Positions 7,294 through 14,818 of a DNA stretch of 15,896 nucleotides are shown here, in pieces. The notes under the pieces were generated by a model. That model saw only the letters and a program-made list of their open reading frames with translations, was not told the DNA's origin and ran no database searches. Numbering within the stretch: position 1 is the stretch's first letter; the number at the start of each line of letters is the position of its first letter. Position numbers and translations under genes: made by a program. The stretch comes from DATMXS01 sp050260275 (GTDB lineage: Bacteria > Acidobacteriota > Terriglobia > Bryobacterales > Bryobacteraceae), in NCBI GenBank assembly GCA_050260275.1, contig JBLNBX010000230.1, positions 1 to 15,896 on the forward strand, given 5' to 3'.

Positions 7294-8664
7294 TTAGTGG
7301 GCGGCAGCTCCAACCTCCGCTATGACGCGGCTAAGCACATCTTCCACCTCGCGGCGGTAGCGCTCCAGGCGCTCCTCGTCCGTGGCTTCGAACCTGGTGA
7401 CCAGGACGGGCTGCGTGTTGGAGGCGCGCACCAACCCCCAGCCTCCGTCGAACAGCACGCGCACGCCATCGATGTCAATGACGCGATGCGTGCCGCGGAA
7501 GTGAGCGGCGACGCGCTTCACTACCTCGAATTTCAACTCGTCCGGGCAATCGACTCGAATCTCGGGCGTCGCCACCATGCGCGGCAGCCCATCGAGCTGC
7601 GCCGAGAGCGGTTTGCCTGAAACGGATACGATCTCAATGAGCCGGCAGGCGGCGTAGAGGGCGTCGTCGTAGCCACGGTAGCGGTCCGCGAAGAACATGT
7701 GGCCGCTCATCTCGCCCGCAAGCTCCGCGCCTGTCTCCTTCATCTTTGACTTGATGAGAGAGTGGCCGGTCTTGTGCATGATGGCGCGGCCGCCCAAGCG
7801 CTCAATCTCGTCGTACATTACCTGGGAGCACTTCACCTCGCCGATGAAAGCCGCGCCCGGTTTGCGCGCCAGTATTTCGCGCGCGTAGATGAGCAGAAGC
7901 ATGTCGCCCCAGACTATGCGTCCGTTCTCGTCCACCGCGCCGAGGCGGTCGGCATCGCCGTCGAACGCTACGCCAAGCTCAGCGCCGGTGTTGCGTACAG
8001 TGCCGATGAGCGTAGCGATGGTTTCCGGCAGCGTGGGGTCGGGATGGTGGTGTGGAAACCGGCCGTCCATCGTGAAAAAGAGCTCGATCGCTTCGACGTT
8101 CATGCGCTCGAGAATGCGGCGGAGAACCGGCCCGGCGGTACCGTTTCCGCCATCGCAAACAACCTTGACGCGCCGCGGCAGATTGAACTGAGAGGCTATC
8201 TCATCCACGTATGCCGAGGTGACATCGACCTCGCTCACATCGCCCTGGCCCGATTCGAAGTCGCCGCGCTCGATGAGACCGCGTATTTCCTGAATGCTCG
8301 CACCGTGGATGGTCGATTCGCCATGCACGATCTTGAAGCCGTTGTACTCGGGCGGATTGTGGCTGCCCGTTATCATCACCGCGCCATCCGTCGGCAGGTG
8401 GAAAACGGAGTAGTAAAGCACGGGGGTGGGCACGATTCCTATGTCGGAAACCTGGCAGCCCGACGCGCACAGGCCCGCGGTGAGCGCGTCGCGCAGGCGC
8501 GGGGAACTCAGCCGCGTGTCACGCCCCAACGCGATCGTCTCGCCGCCCCGGCGGCGTACGTAAGTTCCGATCGCGCGCCCCAGGGCTTCGACTCCATCGC
8601 TGTGAAGATCGCGGTCGGCCACTCCGCGTATGTCGTACTCCCGGAAGATGTGCGGGTTGAGCAT
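7294..8664 (-). CDS. Phosphomannomutase/phosphoglucomutase (AlgC/ManB type)
   Basis: This 456-residue enzyme belongs to the alpha-D-phosphohexomutase superfamily, which moves phosphate between C1 and C6 of glucose or mannose for nucleotide-sugar and polysaccharide synthesis in the cytoplasm. All four active-site elements are visible: the phosphoserine loop TGSHNPPEYNG with Ser101, the Mg-binding DGDADR at 235-240, the sugar-specificity loop GEMSGH at 317-322, and the phosphate-binding RASNTQP at 413-419. GEMSGH fits the dual-specificity PMM/PGM group rather than phosphoglucosamine mutase. Length is normal for AlgC-like enzymes. The ATG at 8664 gives the expected N-terminus (PHIFREYDIRG). Ribosome binding looks poor, with only AGGG one base away. 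GATAAT eight bases upstream of the ATG hints at a leaderless transcript. The mgtC-like gene follows 32 bases downstream. Confidence 0.96.
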   Translation of the reverse strand: MLNPHIFREYDIRGVADRDLHSDGVEALGRAIGTYVRRRGGETIALGRDTRLSSPRLRDALTAGLCASGCQVSDIGIVPTPVLYYSVFHLPTDGAVMITGSHNPPEYNGFKIVHGESTIHGASIQEIRGLIERGDFESGQGDVSEVDVTSAYVDEIASQFNLPRRVKVVCDGGNGTAGPVLRRILERMNVEAIELFFTMDGRFPHHHPDPTLPETIATLIGTVRNTGAELGVAFDGDADRLGAVDENGRIVWGDMLLLIYAREILARKPGAAFIGEVKCSQVMYDEIERLGGRAIMHKTGHSLIKSKMKETGAELAGEMSGHMFFADRYRGYDDALYAACRLIEIVSVSGKPLSAQLDGLPRMVATPEIRVDCPDELKFEVVKRVAAHFRGTHRVIDIDGVRVLFDGGWGLVRASNTQPVLVTRFEATDEERLERYRREVEDVLSRVIAEVGAAAH

Positions 8665-8845
8665 ACCCTGACATTATCATTGCGCGCCGGCGTGAAGTCC
8701 CCCGGCGCGGCGCCTGGCGCCCCTCGCCTGTGGGACGGACCCCTGGTCCGCGGCGCCCCCCGGTCGCCCTTCGCGCGCTGCGCTCGAAGCCATGCAGAAA
8801 ACCCCTGGTGGCACGAATTTGCAGCGCGTGCTACGGTGAAACTCG
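8665..8845. other. Divergent intergenic region between phosphohexomutase and cbiMN
   Basis: This 181-base region should hold promoters for both flanking genes. The clearest structure is CGGACC (8736-8741) / GGTCCG (8745-8750) with a three-base loop, flanked by GGCGCC repeats that could stack onto it. GATAAT on the - strand (8673-8678 on +) is a possible -10 for the phosphohexomutase gene. I found no recognisable cobalamin riboswitch consensus and no NikR-type GTATGA/TCATAC operator, so metal control is not evident. Confidence 0.5.
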
Positions 8846-9751
8846 ATGCACATACCCGACGGCGTCCTCGCAGCCAGCGTCTGGCTTCCGCTCGACGCCG
8901 TTGCGCTGCCCGCCGCGGGATACATCGCGCGGCGCGCCGGGCGCGGGTTCGAGGAAAGCCGCGTGCCGATGCTCGGCGTGATGGGCGCGTTCGTGTTCGC
9001 GGCGCAGATGATCAACTTCCCGGTTGCCGCCGGCACCAGTAACCACCTGGTGGGCGGAGCGCTGCTGACGGTTACGCTCGGCCCCGCCGCGGCGGCGGTG
9101 GTGATGACTGCGATCCTGGCCGTGCAGGCGCTCGTCTTCCAGGACGGCGGGCTGCTCGCGCTGGGAGCGAACGTGTTCAACATGGCGCTGGTGGGCGTCC
9201 TCGCGGCATGGCTGCCATACCGGGCCTTGACGGGACGGGCGCGGCGTGCGGGGATATTCCTTGCGGGCGCGCTGTCGGTGTTCTGCGCAGCGCTGGCTGC
9301 GCTGGTGGAACTGCGGATATCCGGCGTTCCGATGCCACAGCCCGCGGTGTTTGCCGCGCTGGGAGTGTTCGCCGTCACGTCGCTGCTCGAAGGAGTCATA
9401 ACAGTCGCGGTCCTGGGAGCCATCGAGCGGCTGAACCCCAAGCTCGCAGCGGGCAGACCTGAAGGCGGGCGGCGCGCTGCAGCCGTGCTCGCGTTGGCGG
9501 CGCTGCTACTGGCGACGGGCGGCGCGCTTGTTGCCTCGGCGTGGCCCGATGGGCTCGACACCTTCCTCGAGCAGACCGGCGTGGCCGAGAAGGCCTACGC
9601 GCTCGCCGGTTCGCCGCTCGCAGATTACGAAGCCGCTATCACCGCCGCCCCCTGGGTGCGCAAGACGATCGCTGGCGCCGCCGGTGTCGTGATCGCGGGC
9701 GCTGCCCTGTTCGCGTTAGGACGCGTGATGGCCCGGCGCAGGAGTGTCTGA
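8846..9751 (+). CDS. ECF transporter CbiM/NikM fused to a PDGLE (CbiN/NikN) domain
   Basis: The 301-residue membrane protein is the substrate-capture part of a group I energy-coupling-factor importer for Ni2+ or Co2+. It begins MHIPDG and has GTSNHLVGG with His67. In the NikM2 structure the metal is held by Met1, His2 and His67, and all three occur here at the same numbers. That fixes the start, since an N-terminal extension would block the site; GGTGA lies 6 bases upstream. Residues 1-200 form the CbiM-like helices. After a basic linker (RPEGGRRAAA), residues 212-300 form a second module with two helices around WPDGLDTFLE, matching the PDGLE domain of CbiN/NikN. The family is clear; nickel versus cobalt cannot be decided, as no cobalamin, urease or hydrogenase genes are nearby. 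The stop overlaps the next start (TGATG). Confidence 0.94.
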   Translation: MHIPDGVLAASVWLPLDAVALPAAGYIARRAGRGFEESRVPMLGVMGAFVFAAQMINFPVAAGTSNHLVGGALLTVTLGPAAAAVVMTAILAVQALVFQDGGLLALGANVFNMALVGVLAAWLPYRALTGRARRAGIFLAGALSVFCAALAALVELRISGVPMPQPAVFAALGVFAVTSLLEGVITVAVLGAIERLNPKLAAGRPEGGRRAAAVLALAALLLATGGALVASAWPDGLDTFLEQTGVAEKAYALAGSPLADYEAAITAAPWVRKTIAGAAGVVIAGAALFALGRVMARRRSV

Positions 9752-11091
9752 TGCACCACGTGGTGCTTGACACCTGGTCGCGAGGGCGCAGCCCGCTCCA
9801 TGCCGCCGATGCGCGGCTGAAGATCGCCGCGACGCTGATTCTGCTGATCGTGATCGCGCTTACGCCGGGTGCGCTGGCTGTCCTGTGTTGCGGGACCGGA
9901 ATTATTGCGGGCATCGCCGTGGCTCGCCTTCCGTTGGGAAAGGTCCTGCTGCGGGCGGCTTTCGTGCTTCCTTTCGCGGGAACGTTCGCCGCTGTGACAG
10001 CGCTCAGCGGCGATCACGAGCGCGCGGCGTTCCTGCTCAGCAAGAGCTATGTTTCGGCTCTCGCTGCGCTGCTGCTTGCCGGCACCACATCGATGCCGGC
10101 GCTGCTCCACGGGCTCGAGCGACTGGGCGCGCCAAGGTTCCTGACCGGCGTAGTTCAATACCTCTACCGGTATCTGTTCGTGGTTTCCGAACAGGCGCAG
10201 CATATGCGACTGGCGGCGGCCTGCCGCGGCTCGCTGGGCGGAGCGGGATTCCGTGCCGCGGCGGGCGCGGTCGGAGTCCTGTTCGCAAGGTCCTACTCGC
10301 GCGCCGACGCGATCCACAACGCCATGCTCGCCCGCGGCGCGGGCCTGGACAAAACCACTATGGAGCCGGCGCCCGGGGCCGAGGCGAACACGCGGAAGCG
10401 GGTTATTGAGGTTCGCGGCCTGAAGTATAGGTACGACGACGGCACGCTGGCGCTGGACGGAGTGGATTTCGATCTCGACGCCGGTGAGACGGTGGCCATC
10501 TTCGGCCCGAACGGCTCCGGCAAGACAACCTTCGCGCATCACCTGAACGGCCTTCTGCGCGGCGAAGGCCGCGTCGAGGTTTGCGGGATGAAGGTAGAGC
10601 GGAAGACGCTCGCGGCGGTACGCCGCAAGATCGGCGTCGTATTTCAGGACTCGGACGCGCAGTTATTCATGCCCACGGTGATCGAAGATGTCGCGTTCGG
10701 CCCGCGCAACCTGGGCCTATCGCGGGAAGAGGCCGCGAAACGGGCCTCGGAGGCGCTTAGCCTGGTGGGCATGGAGCACGCGGCTGCGCGCGCGCCATAT
10801 CACCTCAGCGCGGGAGAGAAGAAACGCGTGGCGCTTGCGGGCGTCCTTGCGATGGAGCCCGAGGTGCTCGTGCTGGACGAGCCCACGACGTTCCTCGACC
10901 CGCCTGCCGTGCGCGATCTGATCGCGCTTCTCGGCCGCCTGCCGCAGGCGAAGATCGTCATCACACACGACGCGCTGTTCGCGCGCGCGCTCGCCTCACG
11001 GGCGGTGTTCTTCCAGCACGGCAGGATAGCGGCGGAAGGACCCGTAGCGGATATAATCCGGCGCTTCGACTGGGATCCGCGGGGCGGGTAA
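9751..11091 (+). CDS. Fused ECF permease-ATPase (CbiQ-CbiO)
   Basis: One continuous 446-residue frame joins two subunits that are normally separate. Residues 1-200 are the EcfT/CbiQ permease, with hydrophobic helices and the two cytoplasmic coupling motifs, here CRG (158-160) and ARG (194-196). After a short linker (about 200-217), residues 218-446 are the CbiO ATPase: Walker A GPNGSGKTT at 252-260, Q-loop Gln299 in VVFQDSDAQLF, signature LSAGE at 352-356, Walker B VLVLDE at 372-377 and switch His406 in ITHD. ATP hydrolysis here would drive metal uptake through the CbiM-PDGLE protein encoded just upstream. AGGAG lies 6 bases before the ATG, which overlaps the cbiMN stop. An internal ATG at 10360, in the linker, has no good Shine-Dalgarno, so separate translation of CbiO is less likely. 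The gene ends 8 bases from a convergent gene. Confidence 0.93.
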   Translation: MHHVVLDTWSRGRSPLHAADARLKIAATLILLIVIALTPGALAVLCCGTGIIAGIAVARLPLGKVLLRAAFVLPFAGTFAAVTALSGDHERAAFLLSKSYVSALAALLLAGTTSMPALLHGLERLGAPRFLTGVVQYLYRYLFVVSEQAQHMRLAAACRGSLGGAGFRAAAGAVGVLFARSYSRADAIHNAMLARGAGLDKTTMEPAPGAEANTRKRVIEVRGLKYRYDDGTLALDGVDFDLDAGETVAIFGPNGSGKTTFAHHLNGLLRGEGRVEVCGMKVERKTLAAVRRKIGVVFQDSDAQLFMPTVIEDVAFGPRNLGLSREEAAKRASEALSLVGMEHAAARAPYHLSAGEKKRVALAGVLAMEPEVLVLDEPTTFLDPPAVRDLIALLGRLPQAKIVITHDALFARALASRAVFFQHGRIAAEGPVADIIRRFDWDPRGG

Positions 11092-11099
11092 GGCTTCTT

Positions 11100-11369
11100 C
11101 TACGCCGCCTTGTGCGCCTTGCGGTACGCCGCCCAGCGGCGTTTCTGCGCGGCTGCGATCCTTCTGCGCGCCTCCTCGCTCAGTTGCCGGGTTCCGCCCG
11201 CCGGCTGCTCGCGTTTGGCCACGACTGGACCTGAAGGCCGGCCGCGCCGCTGGCCGAGCATCGATTGCACCGTGCGGATCTGGTTATCAATTCTGGCCCT
11301 CTGAACCTCGAGCCCCTCCAGCGCCGCCTTAAGTAACTCTTCGTCAGCAGTCCTAATCCCTCTGGGCAT
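11100..11369 (-). CDS. Small basic coiled-coil protein with GRP motif
   Basis: The 89-residue protein has three visible parts. Residues 8-40 are a predicted helix with a heptad-like pattern (EELLKAALEGLEVQRARIDNQ). Residues 41-47 read RRGRPSG, resembling the GRP core of an AT-hook. Residues 62-89 are a very basic helix, LSEEARRRIAAAQKRRW and following residues. I recall similar tails in small uncharacterised proteins of Acidobacteriota, but no function is established. An oligomerising helix plus an AT-hook-like element plus a basic tail would suit a nucleoid-associated or regulatory DNA-binding protein; that is inference. AGGTG about 6 bases upstream of the ATG supports the start. dtd lies 29 bases upstream on the same strand, and the two may be co-transcribed. 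The stop codon faces that of cbiQO across 8 bases. Confidence 0.78.
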   Translation of the reverse strand: MPRGIRTADEELLKAALEGLEVQRARIDNQIRTVQSMLGQRRGRPSGPVVAKREQPAGGTRQLSEEARRRIAAAQKRRWAAYRKAHKAA

Positions 11370-11398
11370 ATATCACCTGCCTACAAGATAGCACTCAT

Positions 11399-11851
<453 letters not shown>

Positions 11852-11871
11852 ATAGAATAGAGTCTAGTCCG

Positions 11872-12891
11872 ATGATCGAGACCTACGCCTATGCCCGCGC
11901 TGGGCTGCTGGGGAACCCGAGTGACGGCTACTTCGGCAAAACCATTTCGATGCTGGTGCGAAACTTCAGAGCGCGCGTGCTGCTATACCCGAGCGCGCGG
12001 CTGGAGATACGCCTGTCAAAGGCCGACACGCCGGTGTTCGAGAACCTCGACGACCTGTACCAGACCACGCGCTGGCGCGGCTACTACGGCGGCATCCGGA
12101 TCATTCAGGCACTGATCGTCCGGTTCATGGATTACTGCCGCGAGCAAGGCATCGAGTTGCCGAACCGTAACTTCACGGTCGAGTATGAGAGCACGATTCC
12201 GATGCGGCTGGGCATGGGCGGATCGAGCGCGATCATAACCGCTGCGCTGCGCGCGCTGTGCGCCTACTACGGCGTAGAGGTCCCGAAGCCCGTGATGGCC
12301 AACCTGGTGCTCGAAACCGAAACGCGCGAGCTGGGCGTGCCCGCCGGGCTTCAGGACCGCGTCATCCAGGTCTACGAGGGCCTTGTCTACATGGATTTCT
12401 CGCGGGAGATCATGCAGCGGCAGGGCTACGGCAATTACGAGCCTCTGGACCCGGGGCTGCTGCCCAACGTTTACGTCGCATACCGCACGGCGCTCAGCGA
12501 GGGGACCGAGGTGTTCCACACGAACGTGCGGGAGCGCTGGCTCGCAGGTGACCCCGAGGTTATAGAGGCCATGCGGACCTGGGCCTGCTATGCCGCGCAG
12601 GGCCGCGAGGCGCTTCTCGCCCGGGATTACGCCAAGCTAGGCGAGCTCATCAACGCGAACTTCGACCTCCGCGCAAAGCTGTACCGGATCGGAGAGGGCA
12701 ATCTGCAGATGATTCACACGGCCCGCAAGGTAGGCGCAACGTCGAACTTCGCGGGCTCGGGCGGCGCTATCGTCGGAACTTACCGGGACGAGGCGATGTT
12801 CGACGCGCTTGTGGCCGAGATGAAACCGCTGGGAGTAGCCGTCATCAAACCGCAGATTGTTCCCGCCGCCCAGCCGGGGCGTCCATCATAG
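11872..12891 (+). CDS. GHMP-family sugar kinase, glucuronokinase-like
   Basis: This 339-residue protein is a GHMP-superfamily small-molecule kinase. Motif 1 is GLLGNPSDGYFGKT (11-24), motif 2, the ATP loop, is IPMRLGMGGSSAI (109-121), and motif 3 is KVGATSNFAGSGGAIVG (287-302). Asp162 in AGLQDRVIQVYEGLVYMD fits the catalytic base. The GLLGNPSD-YFG wording of motif 1 resembles plant glucuronokinase, which makes glucuronate-1-phosphate for UDP-glucuronate. Mevalonate, galactose or heptose kinases normally differ there. The substrate is thus probably a sugar or uronic acid, but this is inference. No nucleotide-sugar pyrophosphorylase gene lies beside it. The only start in reach is the ATG at 11872; no Shine-Dalgarno is seen. 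TAGAAT at 11853-11858 could be a -10 element, giving a very short leader. The gene ends 16 bases from the convergent 501-residue gene. Confidence 0.88.
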   Translation: MIETYAYARAGLLGNPSDGYFGKTISMLVRNFRARVLLYPSARLEIRLSKADTPVFENLDDLYQTTRWRGYYGGIRIIQALIVRFMDYCREQGIELPNRNFTVEYESTIPMRLGMGGSSAIITAALRALCAYYGVEVPKPVMANLVLETETRELGVPAGLQDRVIQVYEGLVYMDFSREIMQRQGYGNYEPLDPGLLPNVYVAYRTALSEGTEVFHTNVRERWLAGDPEVIEAMRTWACYAAQGREALLARDYAKLGELINANFDLRAKLYRIGEGNLQMIHTARKVGATSNFAGSGGAIVGTYRDEAMFDALVAEMKPLGVAVIKPQIVPAAQPGRPS

Positions 12892-12907
12892 TTGGGCGAA
12901 AAGCGGA

Positions 12908-14413
12908 TCATTCCGACACGGCTTTCGTGCCGCGCTCGGAACGCTGCGGAGGCGGCGGGGCCTTGCGCACCTGTTCGAAATAGCGCTCCACGAAGCTGTG
13001 GTATGCGAGCGGTATCTCGTCGCGGCTGATCTCGCCGCCGGCGTCGGCGTGCGAGGCGGATTGGCTGGAGTAAGCGGTCCTCAGTCTCTGATCTCCGGAG
13101 GTCACCTCGACCGAGATCTCTCCGGTCAAGGCCTCGGACCGTTTTCCAAGAATCTCGCTGATCTTGCCCATAGCGGCCAGTTGCTCGGCCTCGTGCACGC
13201 TCTTGTCGCCGTCGTTGCTGCCAATTCCGCTGCGCGCTTCGCGGGACTCTCTTGCGTCCTGCCCCTCGCCGCGCTGCATGCTATCGGCCGACTGCTGGTC
13301 TCCATCCTGCTGGCTGTCGCCGCGGCCCTGCGCTCCCGGCATCCCCTTCCAGTCGCCCTGCCGGCCCTGGCGCCCTTCGTTTCCCTGCTGCTCCCGGTTC
13401 TGGTCTTGCCCCGGCCGCTGCTGCGCGGTGGCGGACTGCTGCCTGCCCGCGCCCTGCTGCTGCGGGTTCATGCGGGACATCAGGTTCGCGAGCGCGTCAC
13501 GGAACTTATCCATGAGGCTGGAGTTCTCGCCGTTTCTGCCCTCGCGCTGGCGCCCGTTGGACGCATCCCCGGAATCCCCGCCCTGTTCTTCTTCACCCGA
13601 TCCCTGGTAGTCGTCGTCTGCTTGGGGGATGGCTATGCCTGACGAATCGCCGCCATTCGTCTGATTCTGCTCCTCCCTTGTAACAGTGGCCTCGCCGGGC
13701 GACTCAGCCCCGGCTCGCTCGGCCCGGTCGGCCTCGGCGGCCAACGCCGCGGCAGCGTCACGGCTGCCGCGGATGGGCTCTCCCGAAGCGTCAAGAGATA
13801 CGCCGGCCTGGCTCAGTTCATCCTGTCCGGGGCGCTCCATCGCGGCCTTCGCGAGCTCCTTCGCCTCTTCCGAGGGACGAAACAGATCAACGATCATCGC
13901 GGGAAGGGGCGGTCGCAGATCCAACCGTTGCAAAACGCCGTACCGGACGGCCAGCAGCCCGGACGCGACAAGCCCGAGAGCGGCCATAGCGTACAGCGAG
14001 CGCGGGGCGGTGTACGGAACGGCTTGCTCCAGCCGGACACCCGCAGCCAGTGCGCTAGCGGCGTCGGCCTGGATATGACGAATAGCTTCCGGAGCTTTGC
14101 GCCGCCCGGAACTGAACCCGGAACTGAAGAAGACCGCAGTCGAGAGTGAATCGTGGAGCCCCAGTCTCCTGTCAATGCTCTGCGCTACCGAGTAGGGGTC
14201 TGGAAGGCGCCGGTACATGCGCACTGCCGCCGCAGCCACACCAGCAGCGGTGACGGCGGCGATGGATCGCCAGGAGAGCAGATCCGTTCCCGCGACGAGG
14301 ACCAGTATGATGCCGGCGATGGCGGCGCATGCGCCCAGGATCGCCTGGTCCAGCAGGATATTAACTATGGAACGGCGACGTGCGCGCCGGATCAGAACTT
14401 CAACAGCGCTCAA
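12908..14413 (-). CDS. Membrane-anchored protein with long disordered Q/G-rich region
   Basis: I do not know the function of this 501-residue protein. It starts with a basic stretch (LIRRARRRS) and has likely membrane helices at about 20-41, 49-66 and 139-157. A soluble part between the last two includes SIDRRLGLHDSLSTAVFF. Residues about 195-400 are low complexity, dominated by Gln, Gly, Arg, Asp, Ser and Glu, and should be disordered. The C-terminus (405-484) becomes ordered again and ends with EISRDEIPLAYHSFVERYFEQVRK and a proline-rich tail. Similar proteins with a YxxxVxxYF-type end occur, to my recollection, near MoxR-ATPase/DUF58 (Bat-type) genes, but none are visible here. The start is a TTG at 14413 with weak GGTGG three bases upstream, so the exact start is uncertain, though the basic N-terminus fits a membrane protein. 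A terminator separates it from the upstream genes. Confidence 0.82.
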   Translation of the reverse strand: MSAVEVLIRRARRRSIVNILLDQAILGACAAIAGIILVLVAGTDLLSWRSIAAVTAAGVAAAAVRMYRRLPDPYSVAQSIDRRLGLHDSLSTAVFFSSGFSSGRRKAPEAIRHIQADAASALAAGVRLEQAVPYTAPRSLYAMAALGLVASGLLAVRYGVLQRLDLRPPLPAMIVDLFRPSEEAKELAKAAMERPGQDELSQAGVSLDASGEPIRGSRDAAAALAAEADRAERAGAESPGEATVTREEQNQTNGGDSSGIAIPQADDDYQGSGEEEQGGDSGDASNGRQREGRNGENSSLMDKFRDALANLMSRMNPQQQGAGRQQSATAQQRPGQDQNREQQGNEGRQGRQGDWKGMPGAQGRGDSQQDGDQQSADSMQRGEGQDARESREARSGIGSNDGDKSVHEAEQLAAMGKISEILGKRSEALTGEISVEVTSGDQRLRTAYSSQSASHADAGGEISRDEIPLAYHSFVERYFEQVRKAPPPPQRSERGTKAVSE

Positions 14414-14450
14414 AAGCCACCAGCTTTCCGAACCGCACGAGAGCAGCGCC

Positions 14451-14463
14451 CGGTTCCATTATC
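14451..14463 (-). promoter_or_regulatory. Possible promoter (-10) for the 501-residue protein gene
   Basis: On the - strand GATAAT (ATTATC at 14458-14463 on +) matches five of six bases of a sigma-70 -10 element. It lies between the upstream terminator and the gene, and would give a leader of about 38 bases to the TTG start. No convincing -35 was found at normal spacing, so this is weak. Confidence 0.28.
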
Positions 14464-14503
14464 CCCTGTTTACTCCGACGTCATCCACGCGTGAACGGTA
14501 GAC

Positions 14504-14531
14504 AAAAAGGGTGAGCCGCCCTCTGCGGCTC
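14504..14531 (-). terminator. Rho-independent terminator of the small-protein operon
   Basis: Read on the - strand, GAGCCGC (14531-14525) and GCGGCTC (14519-14513) form a perfect seven-pair stem with a five-base loop. Four bases later comes TTTTT (A-run at 14504-14508 on +). It lies about 95 bases after the stop codon of the 63-residue gene and before the 501-residue gene, so it should end the small-protein transcript. Confidence 0.72.
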
Positions 14532-14625
14532 GGGAGTGGTTCTGCGGCGGGTCTTGGACGGCCCTCCGGTGCGCCGCCTGGCCATCGCACGGCCGTCGTG
14601 GCCACGTTACTCAGTTCGACGCCGC

Positions 14626-14817
14626 TCACCGTTCGTGTTTCCGTCCCCCGCGGTCCTCGCCCTCGAACGGGTCGCGATTCTCCTGTATGGAGGAGTGCTT
14701 GTCGCCCGATGGCGGTCTGGGGTCTATGTCCTTCTTACCGAACGCCCCGGGGACGCCGCGGTTGGCGGCCTTGCGATCGTCGCCCGTGAGCCTGTCCATG
14801 CTGCCTTTCTTCGGCAT
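14626..14817 (-). CDS. Tiny hydrophilic protein (63 aa), second gene of pair
   Basis: This small protein is unrecognised: 63 residues, no hydrophobic core, no Cys or Trp, and rich in Lys, Arg, Asp, Glu, Gly and Pro. The N-terminus reads MPKKGSMDRLTGDDRK and the C-terminus is a charged stretch ending GGRKHER. It should be intrinsically disordered. The gene is credible despite its size. A near-perfect Shine-Dalgarno AGGAGGTGAG runs right up to the ATG, the start lies one base after the stop codon of the preceding small gene (TGAGATG), and a clear terminator follows downstream. The upstream partner has the same composition and also begins with a short basic stretch. The function is unknown; small charged disordered proteins of this kind are sometimes stress-linked, but nothing in the sequence proves that. 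Confidence 0.66.
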   Translation of the reverse strand: MPKKGSMDRLTGDDRKAANRGVPGAFGKKDIDPRPPSGDKHSSIQENRDPFEGEDRGGRKHER

Positions 14818-14818
14818 C

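Noticed and set aside
7762..9042. A 426-codon open frame on the + strand opposite the phosphohexomutase gene
   Set aside because: Its protein has no family features, and the opposite strand has a complete phosphohexomutase with all active-site motifs. It is a high-GC antisense shadow that also runs into the cbiMN region in the wrong frame.
11854..11866. TAGAGTCTA-like short palindrome in the dtd/kinase gap as an operator
   Set aside because: It has only four complementary bases per arm and no second copy nearby; too short to separate from chance.
13164..13610. Open frames on the + strand opposite the Q/G-rich region
   Set aside because: Low-complexity codons on the - strand create long antisense frames rich in Pro, Ser and Cys. 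No ribosome site or family resemblance supports them.
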